This document shows positions 36,428-44,565 of a stretch of DNA of 64,000 nucleotides, in pieces. The notes beneath the pieces were generated by a model. That model was not told the DNA's origin and did no database searches. It saw only the letters and a program-made list of their open reading frames with translations. The DNA is from Maribacter polysiphoniae (lineage in GTDB: Bacteria; Bacteroidota; Bacteroidia; Flavobacteriales; Flavobacteriaceae), in assembly GCF_003148665.1 (NCBI RefSeq), contig NZ_QGGQ01000015.1, forward strand, positions 29,669-93,668, given 5' to 3'. The first letter of the stretch is position 1; the number at the start of each line of letters is the position of its first letter. The position numbers and the translations under genes are program-made.

Positions 36428-37762
36428 ATGTTTGAACAGGTCCTCAAGAACAAATGAGAACAACAGATCCCTGTTATACCTTTCTATGAGCACCTTTACT
36501 TTTTTACCTTGCTTCTCATCGAGCATTTGCATAATTTCCTGAATCTTATACTTATGAATGCTCTTTCCATTGACGGCAAGTATGATATCGCCCTCTTTGA
36601 GTCCTGCCGTTTCGGCCGGGCTACCTGCCCGAATACCGGAAACCACAATTTCGGGCACCAGACTCAACCGGGTTTGGCCCTCAAATAAAATCTGGACATT
36701 CCCGAATGAACCTTCCTTGGTTTTAACCACCCCACGTCCATCTGAAATACGTTCGGACACCATTCTCACCCCATCGTGTTGCAGTGTAATCCCACTAAGG
36801 TTATAATGAAACGGCGATTTGAACATGCTGTTTTTCCTAAGGGTCACTTGACGTCTGGAATAATCAAAAACAATATTGAATCGCTTTAGCACCTCCCCAC
36901 CGACACTGCCGTCCCTATTCGCAAAATTCTTGATGGCCATAAAAGAACGTGTATCGGGAAACGCGGCCTTGGCATTGAATAGTTCAAAACTACCGATCCG
37001 GATATTGTTCACTTTTGTACGTTTTCCAAAAATATCCCCATTCAAGCCTTTGCCCAGATAATCATCGTAATGTTCGGTAGGTATCCCTATTTCCTCATCC
37101 TCAAAAAGCCAAATGGCATCGGTACTCCCGGTATCGACCAATAAATGAACGGGAATGCTATCGGAATCGCCGATATCAACATCGGCATCGAGATAGGCTT
37201 TCTTTCTATGAAGGGTCAAAGGCAATGTCTCTGCCCTTTTACTACGCCGATACACATACTGTTCTGGATCATAAAACTTTATGGTCTTCGACCCGTAATT
37301 GATATCCACCACAAAATCCCTAAAAAGATCATACCCAATGATACCGTGTACGGGAATTCCCAAACTGGTTGAGAAATTCAAACTTTTATCTATCACCACA
37401 TACAGCAACTGTTGCCGATTGATGATATTCTTCAATTTAAAGGAATTGCCACGGGAACTCAGCGCCTTTATCGCTTCCCCTTCACCCAATCCCTTGATCT
37501 TTATTTCGGATACGTTGTTGATCTGAATGGAATCTTGATCGGTGATGTTAAAAAGAATGGGCTGGCTTACGCCGGTATCCAACATAAACGATAGTTCGGT
37601 ACCATTCACCTCAATAGGCAAAATAATGAGATTGTTTACAAGTTGGAATTTGATCTTTTGGAATTTCTGGCCTTTGGGCAATTCATAGGATTGCGCTGTT
37701 CCCAATACGGGAAAACACCATAGCAACATCCCAAAAAAAGCCTTCCAATTTTTCAAAATCAA
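36416..37762 (-). CDS. Double retropepsin-like aspartyl protease with PDZ domain
   Basis: A 448-residue exported protein with a signal peptide (about 1-24). Two retroviral-type aspartyl protease motifs are present, LDTGVSQ (Asp62) and VDTGSTD (Asp210), so one chain carries both halves of an active site. A C-terminal PDZ domain (about 365-440, IRAGSPAETAGLKEGDIIL) follows. It is probably a periplasmic or surface protease of unknown substrate. Its stop codon sits in the shared terminator. Confidence 0.88.
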   Translation of the reverse strand: MILKNWKAFFGMLLWCFPVLGTAQSYELPKGQKFQKIKFQLVNNLIILPIEVNGTELSFMLDTGVSQPILFNITDQDSIQINNVSEIKIKGLGEGEAIKALSSRGNSFKLKNIINRQQLLYVVIDKSLNFSTSLGIPVHGIIGYDLFRDFVVDINYGSKTIKFYDPEQYVYRRSKRAETLPLTLHRKKAYLDADVDIGDSDSIPVHLLVDTGSTDAIWLFEDEEIGIPTEHYDDYLGKGLNGDIFGKRTKVNNIRIGSFELFNAKAAFPDTRSFMAIKNFANRDGSVGGEVLKRFNIVFDYSRRQVTLRKNSMFKSPFHYNLSGITLQHDGVRMVSERISDGRGVVKTKEGSFGNVQILFEGQTRLSLVPEIVVSGIRAGSPAETAGLKEGDIILAVNGKSIHKYKIQEIMQMLDEKQGKKVKVLIERYNRDLLFSFVLEDLFKHKKP

Positions 37763-37907
37763 CCTTCTACATTGTTAATCCCCATTAAGATACGTAAAAT
37801 AAGCAATAACACCCTGTTTTTTAACATATTGTAAACGCATGAAATAAACACGGGTACTTTTGTTTTGTCCATAATGATTTCTCATTTTTGTTTAAAATTT
37901 AGATCAT

Positions 37908-39101
37908 ATGCCATCCATATCGAAAAAAGGATTTTCCATGCCCGAATCACCGATTCGAAAATTGGTTCCTTACGCTGAAAAGGCAAAAAAAGAAGGAGTA
38001 AAGGTGATACATTTGAACATTGGCCAACCCGATATCAAAACACCTAAGATCGCACTGGATGCCGTAAAGAACAATACCATTTCGGTATTGTCCTATAGCC
38101 GAACCGAAGGCTCTGAAGCCTATCGTGAAAAATTGGCCCGGTATTATGCAAACCACGACATTGAGGTTACCGCCCAGGATATCTTGGTAACCACTGGCGG
38201 TTCCGAAGCGCTTTCCTTTACCATGGGGAGCATCGCCGACAGCGACGATGAAATCATCATCCCAGAACCTTTTTATGCCAATTACAATGGATTTGCCACT
38301 GCAATGGGCGTTACGGTCGTGCCTGTCGTTTCCCAAATAGACAATAATTTCGCCCTACCTCCCATAGAAGCGTTCGAAAAACTGATCACTCCCAGAACAA
38401 AGGCGATACTGATCTGTAATCCCGGCAATCCAACGGGATACCTCTACACCCGGGAAGAAATCAAAAAAATAGCCGCTATCGCCAAAAAACACGATCTTTT
38501 CCTGATTTCGGATGAAGTGTACCGGGAATTCACGTATGACGGCAAGGAACATTATTCGATATTACAAGAACCGGGAATGGACGAGCATGCCATTATTGTG
38601 GACTCCGTCTCCAAAAGATACAGCATGTGTGGTGCCCGAATCGGTTGTATGGTATCGAAGAACAAGGATGTCATGAAAACAGCCCTTAAATTCGCGCAAG
38701 CACGGTTATCACCCCCAACCTATGCACAAATAGCCAGTGAGGCCGCGTTGGAGACCCCCCTAAGCTATTTCGAGGATGTAAAAAAAGAATATGTTTCCAG
38801 AAGAAACCTGCTCATTGGGGAACTGGAAAAAATAGAGGGAATCAAAATCGGACATCCCCAAGGGGCTTTTTATTGCATCGCCGAACTACCCATAAAAGAC
38901 ACCGATGTTTTTGCCCAGTGGTTATTGGAAGAATTCAGGGTCGATGGCGAAACGGTTATGGTGGCCCCAGCTGCGGGTTTCTACGCTTCCGAGGGGTTGG
39001 GAAAGAATCAAATACGAATTGCCTATGTTTTGGATAAGGACCGCCTTAAAAGGGCCGTATTTATTTTAAAAGAGGCTCTTAAATCTTACAAGGACCAATG
39101 A
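37908..39101 (+). CDS. Class I pyridoxal-phosphate aminotransferase
   Basis: A 397-residue fold-type I aminotransferase, AspC-like. The motif NPGNPTGYLYT (171-181), Asp202 and Tyr205 in ISDEVYREF, and the PLP lysine Lys236 in SVSKRYSMCGARIG are intact. It may act on aspartate, aromatic or other amino acids; specificity is not clear. Its stop overlaps the murB start (ATGA), so the two are translationally coupled. Confidence 0.92.
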   Translation: MPSISKKGFSMPESPIRKLVPYAEKAKKEGVKVIHLNIGQPDIKTPKIALDAVKNNTISVLSYSRTEGSEAYREKLARYYANHDIEVTAQDILVTTGGSEALSFTMGSIADSDDEIIIPEPFYANYNGFATAMGVTVVPVVSQIDNNFALPPIEAFEKLITPRTKAILICNPGNPTGYLYTREEIKKIAAIAKKHDLFLISDEVYREFTYDGKEHYSILQEPGMDEHAIIVDSVSKRYSMCGARIGCMVSKNKDVMKTALKFAQARLSPPTYAQIASEAALETPLSYFEDVKKEYVSRRNLLIGELEKIEGIKIGHPQGAFYCIAELPIKDTDVFAQWLLEEFRVDGETVMVAPAAGFYASEGLGKNQIRIAYVLDKDRLKRAVFILKEALKSYKDQ

Positions 39102-40114
39102 ATGTCCAAAACAATACTTCATTAAAACACTACAATACCTTCGGAATTGATGCCAAGGCAAGTTTTTTCTGCGAAATCAGTACTATTGACGATTTAAGGG
39201 AAGCCTTACAAAGCAATATACACCCAAACCTTTTTGTCATTAGCGGAGGAAGCAACATGCTGATTACCAAAGATATTGACGCCTTGGTGCTCTACATAAA
39301 CATCAAGGGAAAGGAAATACTCGAAGAAGATGATGACCACGTCTACCTCAAGGTCATGGCCGGTGAAATTTGGCACGATTTGGTACTCTGGTGTCTAGAA
39401 CGTGATTTCGGTGGTCTGGAGAATTTATCGCTTATACCGGGGCATACCGGTACGGCCCCCATACAGAATATCGGGGCATATGGCGTTGAACTCAAAGATA
39501 CCATGGTACGTTGTGAGACCGTCCATATCGACGATCTTTCGACCAAGGTCTTTACCAAGGAAGACTGTGCGTTTGGCTATCGGGATTCTTATTTCAAGAA
39601 TGGGGGTAAAGGCAAATACATAATTACATCGGTCGTTTTCAAACTCACCAAAAGAAACCACAAACCCAATATGTCGTACGGCGCCATTGGCTCCCTATTG
39701 GAACAATGGAATATTGAAGACCCTACCATTCAGGATGTTTCCAAGGCCATAGTGGCCATACGGAAAAGCAAATTGCCAGACCCCAAGGTATTAGGCAATA
39801 GTGGCAGTTTCTTTAAAAACCCGGTTTTATCGAAATCTGAATTCGAAAGTTTTATTGCCGACCATCCGACGGCCAAATACTATAAAGTGTCCGATGATGC
39901 CTATAAGGTACCTGCTGGCTGGTTGATTGAACAATGTGGATTTAAAGGCAAGCGCTTTGGCGATGCCGGAGTGCATAAAAAGCAAGCATTGGTATTGGTG
40001 AATTACGGGAATGCGACAGGGGCGGAAATCATCAATTTGGCACAAAAAATCATGGATACCGTTTATAACACCTATGGAATTCGGATACAGCCGGAAGTGA
40101 ATATAATAAAATAA
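39098..40114 (+). CDS. murB: UDP-N-acetylenolpyruvoylglucosamine reductase
   Basis: FAD enzyme that reduces UDP-GlcNAc-enolpyruvate to UDP-MurNAc for peptidoglycan. The FAD-binding stretch ISGGSNMLIT (47-56) and LSLIPGHTGTAPIQNIGAYG (split as LSLIPGHTGTAP and QNIGAYGVE) fit the family, as does the C-terminal GNSGSFFKNP with the catalytic Ser. The length of 338 residues corresponds to type I MurB. It is coupled to the aminotransferase by a four-base overlap. Confidence 0.95.
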   Translation: MNVQNNTSLKHYNTFGIDAKASFFCEISTIDDLREALQSNIHPNLFVISGGSNMLITKDIDALVLYINIKGKEILEEDDDHVYLKVMAGEIWHDLVLWCLERDFGGLENLSLIPGHTGTAPIQNIGAYGVELKDTMVRCETVHIDDLSTKVFTKEDCAFGYRDSYFKNGGKGKYIITSVVFKLTKRNHKPNMSYGAIGSLLEQWNIEDPTIQDVSKAIVAIRKSKLPDPKVLGNSGSFFKNPVLSKSEFESFIADHPTAKYYKVSDDAYKVPAGWLIEQCGFKGKRFGDAGVHKKQALVLVNYGNATGAEIINLAQKIMDTVYNTYGIRIQPEVNIIK

Positions 40115-40137
40115 CCCCTGCTAGAGAATAACAGGGG
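40115..40137 (+). terminator. Weak hairpin after murB
   Basis: CCCCTG (40115-40120) pairs with CAGGGG (40132-40137) directly after the murB stop. There is no U-tract, so it may be a processing or pausing site. Confidence 0.4.
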
Positions 40138-40213
40138 CTATACCAAACCAAACTAACCAAAAATTAAATGCACAATAACCAGTTGTACATTTATGGGATT
40201 AAAATTTTGAGAT

Positions 40214-40251
40214 AACGCTAGCTATAACAATCAATTTTATAAATTAGCGTT
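40214..40251. promoter_or_regulatory. Inverted repeat upstream of the ECF sigma gene
   Basis: AACGCTA (40214-40220) and TAGCGTT (40245-40251) form a 7-bp dyad separated by 24 AT-rich bases, about 70 nt before the sigma-factor gene. It could be an operator, part of an autoregulated promoter, or an mRNA hairpin. A 15-codon ORF (40168-40215) ends at its left arm. Confidence 0.35.
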
Positions 40252-40322
40252 TAATGGATATACGGTCATTACCACTTGATTGGATGCCGTAAGCAAAAAT
40301 ATTTTCCAAGCCATACCAATAC

Positions 40323-40886
40323 ATGAGCGTACTGCTAGAAAAGCATATTGTGGAATTATTGCAAGAACGGGATGAAAAAGCCATTTCACTCTTGTACGAA
40401 CACTATGGTGACACCCTCTACGGTGTGGCAAAGAAAGTGGTCCGCGATGAAGAGCTTGCACAGGACGTGCTACAGGAAAGCTTTGTGAAGATCTGGAAGA
40501 AATCAGATTCCTACGATGCCACAAAAGCAAAACTGTTCACATGGCTATTTCGAATTACCAGAAATACCGCCATAGACAAATTACGAAGCGTCAACACAAA
40601 ATCCGACAAAGAAATCCAAATGGATGTTTCTGACGTATATAATTTGGGTGTCGATAGCATCAAGCCTGAATTTATGGATGTTCGTGAAAACCTGGACAAA
40701 ATAGAGGATAAGTATCAAATTGTACTGGAAGCCCTATTTTTCCAAGGAATGACGCAGCAAGAAGCCAGTGATGAATTGGGTATTCCCTTGGGAACCATAA
40801 AATCGAGGTTGAAGATCGGTCTAAGGGAATTGAAGAAAATCTATGGGCCGTCGATGATGCTTGCACTTTTACTAAATCTGTTGTAA
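40323..40886 (+). CDS. ECF RNA polymerase sigma factor
   Basis: A 187-residue sigma-70 family factor of the extracytoplasmic function group. Region 2 has LAQDVLQESFVKIWKK, and region 4 has the helix-turn-helix GMTQQEASDELGIPLGTIKS, near the C-terminus. It ends one base into the anti-sigma gene (TAATG), so the pair is translationally coupled. It probably recognises its own promoter when released by the anti-sigma factor. Confidence 0.93.
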   Translation: MSVLLEKHIVELLQERDEKAISLLYEHYGDTLYGVAKKVVRDEELAQDVLQESFVKIWKKSDSYDATKAKLFTWLFRITRNTAIDKLRSVNTKSDKEIQMDVSDVYNLGVDSIKPEFMDVRENLDKIEDKYQIVLEALFFQGMTQQEASDELGIPLGTIKSRLKIGLRELKKIYGPSMMLALLLNLL

Positions 40887-41644
40887 TGAAAGAAAAAATA
40901 AAAATATTTTTAGATTCGGATTTACTTGAAAAATATTTGCTGGGAACAACAAACCAGCAAGAATCCTTGCAAGTAGAGAGATACTTGGCCATGTACCCTG
41001 AAGTTAGGGAAACCTATAACGAGCTTCAGGACAATCTGGAGGTTTTCGCCAAATTACATGCCGTTAAAACCCCAGAGGGCTTAAAGAACAAGATCATGGC
41101 TCGGATCAAATCCGAGAACAGCAGTAGAAGAAAGTTCTTTAGGTATGCCATGGCTGCCAGTTTTGCAGCGGTAATGTTCGCCGGGGCCTCCTATTTCCTT
41201 TGGAATCAAAACCAAAACCTACAAGAGGAGAATGTCCTTGTGAACAACAAGATCGAAACCTTGAAGGAAGATATGAGACTTGAATTGGAGGATGTTCGTA
41301 ACCAGTTTATCGTATTGAACAACCCACTTACCAAAAAATACAACGTCAAAGGAAACAAGAACGCGAAGGAATTGAAGGCTGTGGCCTATATCAATCCCGT
41401 GAAAAAGTTATCCTATATCAACGTCAAAAAACTTCCCCACCTTTCCAAAAACCAAAGTTTTCAAATGTGGGCAGAGGTTAACGGTAAGATGATCAACTTG
41501 GGAATCATTGATGAATCAGCCGGGCAAGAGAAGTTATTGGCCCTGCCTTATGCCGACAATGCGGTGAGTTACATCACCATTGAACCCAAGGGAGGGAATA
41601 ACACCCCGACGGTTGAGAACATTGTCGCCAAGATCAATTACTAG
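40886..41644 (+). CDS. RskA-type anti-sigma factor
   Basis: A 252-residue membrane protein. An N-terminal cytosolic part (about 1-80) would bind the sigma factor, one transmembrane segment lies near 84-103, followed by a coiled coil and a periplasmic RskA-like domain (NQSFQMWAEVNGKMINLGII). The classical HxxxCxxC zinc motif is absent. It shares one base with the sigma gene, and a strong terminator follows. Confidence 0.9.
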   Translation: MKEKIKIFLDSDLLEKYLLGTTNQQESLQVERYLAMYPEVRETYNELQDNLEVFAKLHAVKTPEGLKNKIMARIKSENSSRRKFFRYAMAASFAAVMFAGASYFLWNQNQNLQEENVLVNNKIETLKEDMRLELEDVRNQFIVLNNPLTKKYNVKGNKNAKELKAVAYINPVKKLSYINVKKLPHLSKNQSFQMWAEVNGKMINLGIIDESAGQEKLLALPYADNAVSYITIEPKGGNNTPTVENIVAKINY

Positions 41645-41672
41645 TCCGTTAAAATAATAGAAGCTATTTCCT

Positions 41673-41706
41673 AAGCCCTGACGATACAGTCAGGGCTTTA
41701 TTTTTA
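41673..41706 (+). terminator. Intrinsic terminator after the sigma/anti-sigma operon
   Basis: AAGCCCTGAC (41673-41682) pairs perfectly with GTCAGGGCTT (41689-41698) over a 6-nt loop, followed by TATTTTTAT. A very good terminator. Confidence 0.93.
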
Positions 41707-41714
41707 TATCTTTG
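41707..41714 (+). promoter_or_regulatory. Candidate -7 box for the small Cys-rich gene
   Basis: TATCTTTG matches TAnnTTTG, lies immediately after the upstream terminator and ends 14 nt before the ATG at 41729. Confidence 0.5.
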
Positions 41715-41728
41715 TCAAAAATTTTACA

Positions 41729-41938
41729 ATGAAATTGATTCTTTTGACAATTGGTCTATTGGCAGTAGCCTTTGCTGGGATTGCCATTAAAATATGGTCT
41801 AAGAAAAACGGCCGTTTTGCCGGTACATGTGCAAGCCAAAGTCCCTTCCTTAACAAGGACGGTGAAGCTTGTGGAATGTGTGGAAAATTACCTGGCGAAC
41901 GGGATTGCGAGAAAGAGGCCACGGCGGAATTACACTAA
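41729..41938 (+). CDS. Small Cys-rich membrane-anchored protein
   Basis: A 69-residue protein with an N-terminal hydrophobic segment (about 3-22) that looks like a membrane anchor or signal peptide. The rest carries four Cys at 34, 48, 51 and 60, including a CGMC (48-51) CxxC motif. The pattern could bind a metal or form disulphides. Similar short proteins occur in other Flavobacteriaceae. It has its own candidate promoter between two ECF sigma genes. Function unknown. Confidence 0.75.
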   Translation: MKLILLTIGLLAVAFAGIAIKIWSKKNGRFAGTCASQSPFLNKDGEACGMCGKLPGERDCEKEATAELH

Positions 41939-41974
41939 AACGATGTACTTCAGGGTGTAAATCCCTGTTCAGAT

Positions 41975-42532
41975 GTGAATAATACCGAAGACAATTTACT
42001 TGTTACGATCAACAAGGCAAAGATGGGCAACCAAATGGCCTTCAGTCTACTATTGGATACTTTTTGGAATGACGTCTATGGCTTTCAGCTAAAACGTACC
42101 GAAAACGAGAATGATGCCGAGGACATTACCGTACAGACTTTCTCAAAAGCCTTTGATAAGATCGACACCTTCGACGATTCGTACAAATTCAAGACATGGC
42201 TCATTGCAATCTCCAAGAACATCCATGTGGATCTTGTGCGTAAACGCAAAAGAAATGTATTGGGAACAGGGGGAAACAACGACGCCATTTCCAAAGTTTT
42301 GGATGATGCCCCCACAGCCGAAGATCGTCTGATCACAGAGCAGAACCTGGCTACCCTGCTACAGAACATCAAAAAACTGAAGCCTCATTACCAAGAGGTG
42401 ATCAACCTCCGGTATTTTCATGAATTGAGTTATGCCGCAATTGCCACCGAACTCAACGAACCGATAAACAACATAAAGGTGAAGTTGTTAAGGGCCAAGA
42501 AATTGCTGGCCGAGATCATTCGAAAAAGATAA
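41975..42532 (+). CDS. Second ECF RNA polymerase sigma factor
   Basis: A 185-residue sigma factor starting at GTG 41975. Region 2 has NDAEDITVQTFSKAFDKI and region 4 has LSYAAIATELNEPINNIKVK. No anti-sigma gene follows; the next gene, lipA, is a housekeeping enzyme with its own promoter. The GTG start is the only reasonable one, as no in-frame ATG lies just upstream. Confidence 0.9.
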   Translation: MNNTEDNLLVTINKAKMGNQMAFSLLLDTFWNDVYGFQLKRTENENDAEDITVQTFSKAFDKIDTFDDSYKFKTWLIAISKNIHVDLVRKRKRNVLGTGGNNDAISKVLDDAPTAEDRLITEQNLATLLQNIKKLKPHYQEVINLRYFHELSYAAIATELNEPINNIKVKLLRAKKLLAEIIRKR

Positions 42533-42618
42533 CACATACCTCAAACACCCTTTACGACCCCATAATCCCATAGCGTTTCAATACCCCTTAGACTGATGGT
42601 CAAACGTTATATTGTTCG

Positions 42619-42626
42619 TATATTTG
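42619..42626 (+). promoter_or_regulatory. Candidate -7 box for lipA
   Basis: TATATTTG matches TAnnTTTG and ends 14 nt before the lipA ATG. No matching -33 box. Confidence 0.5.
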
Positions 42627-42640
42627 TAGAAAATTAAAAT

Positions 42641-43507
42641 ATGGCTGCAGATAGCATTGCACCTCCAAAGGGCAAACCAAAATGGTTACGTGTTAAATTG
42701 CCAACAGGCAAAAATTATACCCAATTACGCGGATTGGTAGACAAGTATAACCTGAATACCATTTGTACCTCGGGGAGCTGTCCCAATATGGGCGAATGTT
42801 GGGGGGAAGGCACTGCCACATTCATGATCCTGGGCAACATCTGTACCCGTTCATGTGGTTTTTGCGGAGTACAGACAGGACGCCCCTCTGCCGTAGATTG
42901 GGAAGAACCGGAAAAAGTAGCACGATCCATTAAGTTAATGGGCATAAAACACGCCGTAATCACTTCGGTCGACCGTGATGACCTAAAGGACATGGGATCT
43001 ATCATATGGGCGGAAACAGTAAAGGCCATCCGTAGAATGAACCCCACTACCACTTTGGAAACGTTGATTCCGGATTTCCAAGGCATCGAAAGGCATTTGG
43101 ACCGTATTGTAAAGGTTGCCCCGGAAGTGGTATCACATAATATGGAAACCGTTAAAAGACTTACAAGGGAAGTCCGTATCCAAGCCAAGTACGAGAGAAG
43201 TCTCGAAGCTTTGGCCTATTTACACGACCAAGGGGTAAACCGAACAAAATCAGGGATAATGTTAGGCCTCGGCGAACTTGAGGATGAGGTTTTGGAAACC
43301 ATGGAAGACCTAAGAAAGGTCAATGTGGATGTACTTACCATTGGACAGTACCTACAACCTTCCAAAAAACATTTACCTGTAAAGGAATTCATTCTTCCCG
43401 AACAGTTTAAAAAATATGAGGAGGCCGGACTTCAAATGGGATTCAGACATGTAGAAAGCGGTGCATTGGTGCGCTCTTCCTACAAAGCACACAAACATAT
43501 CCATTAA
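42641..43507 (+). CDS. lipA: Lipoyl synthase
   Basis: Radical SAM enzyme inserting two sulphur atoms into octanoyl groups to make lipoate on dehydrogenase complexes. The auxiliary cluster Cys are C42, C47 and C53, the SAM cluster is CTRSCGFC (C68, C72, C75), and the C-terminal RSSYKA has the Ser ligand. The length of 288 residues is normal. Confidence 0.97.
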   Translation: MAADSIAPPKGKPKWLRVKLPTGKNYTQLRGLVDKYNLNTICTSGSCPNMGECWGEGTATFMILGNICTRSCGFCGVQTGRPSAVDWEEPEKVARSIKLMGIKHAVITSVDRDDLKDMGSIIWAETVKAIRRMNPTTTLETLIPDFQGIERHLDRIVKVAPEVVSHNMETVKRLTREVRIQAKYERSLEALAYLHDQGVNRTKSGIMLGLGELEDEVLETMEDLRKVNVDVLTIGQYLQPSKKHLPVKEFILPEQFKKYEEAGLQMGFRHVESGALVRSSYKAHKHIH

Positions 43508-43554
43508 TGGGGTAGCCCCCTATTGAAACACATCCTGTAATCAGGACAACTCCT

Positions 43555-44565
43555 ATGAAAAAAGTTAATATCGGCATCAATGGCTTCGGTAGGATTGGCC
43601 GCACCCTATTCAGATTGCTCAAGGATCACCCACACCTCAACGTGGTTGCCATCAACGACTTGGCAAACGCAAGGACCCTAGCCCATCTATTAAAATATGA
43701 CAGCATCCATGGGGTTTGGCATAACCATATCACCCATGGGGAAAATGCGATTATTGTTGGGGATAAAAAAATAATGTTGACCAATGCCACCTCGCCCGAA
43801 CATATACCTTGGTCAGACAACGATGTGGACATTGTCATTGAATGCAGTGGTAAATTCAAGACCCGTGAGGCACTCCAACACCACATAACCAACGGTGCCA
43901 AAAAGGTTATCCTCTCCGTTCCCCCAGTGGATGAGTCGATTAAAATGGTGGTCTTCGGCATCAATGAAGGGACGATTACCCCACAAGACCATATTATTTC
44001 CAATGCTTCCTGTACCACGAACAACGCCGCTCCCATGATCAAGGTCATTAAAGACCTTTGTGGCATTGAGCAAGCTTATATCACCACCATACACTCCTAC
44101 ACCACCGACCAGAGCTTGCACGATCAGCCCCATAACGACCTAAGAAGGGCACGGGCGGCTTCCCAATCGATCATTCCCACAACAACAGGGGCAGCAAAAG
44201 CCTTAACACGGATGTTTCCGGATTTGGCCGATGTCATAGGGGGTTGCGGCATCAGGGTTCCTGTGCCGAACAACTCTTTGACGGACATAACTTTCAATGT
44301 AAAAAAGGAAACATCGATTCAAGAAATAAACGATACTTTTAGGAAAGCATCCCAAAATGAGCTAAAAAACGTACTTTTTTATACGGAAGACCCTATAGTA
44401 TCTGTTGATGTGAACAATAGTTGTTATTCTTGTACGTTTGATTCACAGATGACTTCAGTAATCGGAAGAATGGTAAAAATTATTGGATGGTACGATAATG
44501 AAACCGGTTACAGTAGTCGAATCATAGACGTAATCAACTTATTGATAGAAAAAAGATTCATTTGA
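43555..44565 (+). CDS. gap: Glyceraldehyde-3-phosphate dehydrogenase
   Basis: Glycolytic oxidation of glyceraldehyde-3-phosphate. The Rossmann motif NGFGRIGR (10-17), Asp35 for NAD binding, and the active-site Cys153 in SNASCTTN with His180 are present. The length of 336 residues is normal. Its stop overlaps the TTG start of a hybrid sensor kinase by four bases (TTGA), an unusual coupling of a glycolytic gene to a sensor. Confidence 0.96.
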   Translation: MKKVNIGINGFGRIGRTLFRLLKDHPHLNVVAINDLANARTLAHLLKYDSIHGVWHNHITHGENAIIVGDKKIMLTNATSPEHIPWSDNDVDIVIECSGKFKTREALQHHITNGAKKVILSVPPVDESIKMVVFGINEGTITPQDHIISNASCTTNNAAPMIKVIKDLCGIEQAYITTIHSYTTDQSLHDQPHNDLRRARAASQSIIPTTTGAAKALTRMFPDLADVIGGCGIRVPVPNNSLTDITFNVKKETSIQEINDTFRKASQNELKNVLFYTEDPIVSVDVNNSCYSCTFDSQMTSVIGRMVKIIGWYDNETGYSSRIIDVINLLIEKRFI

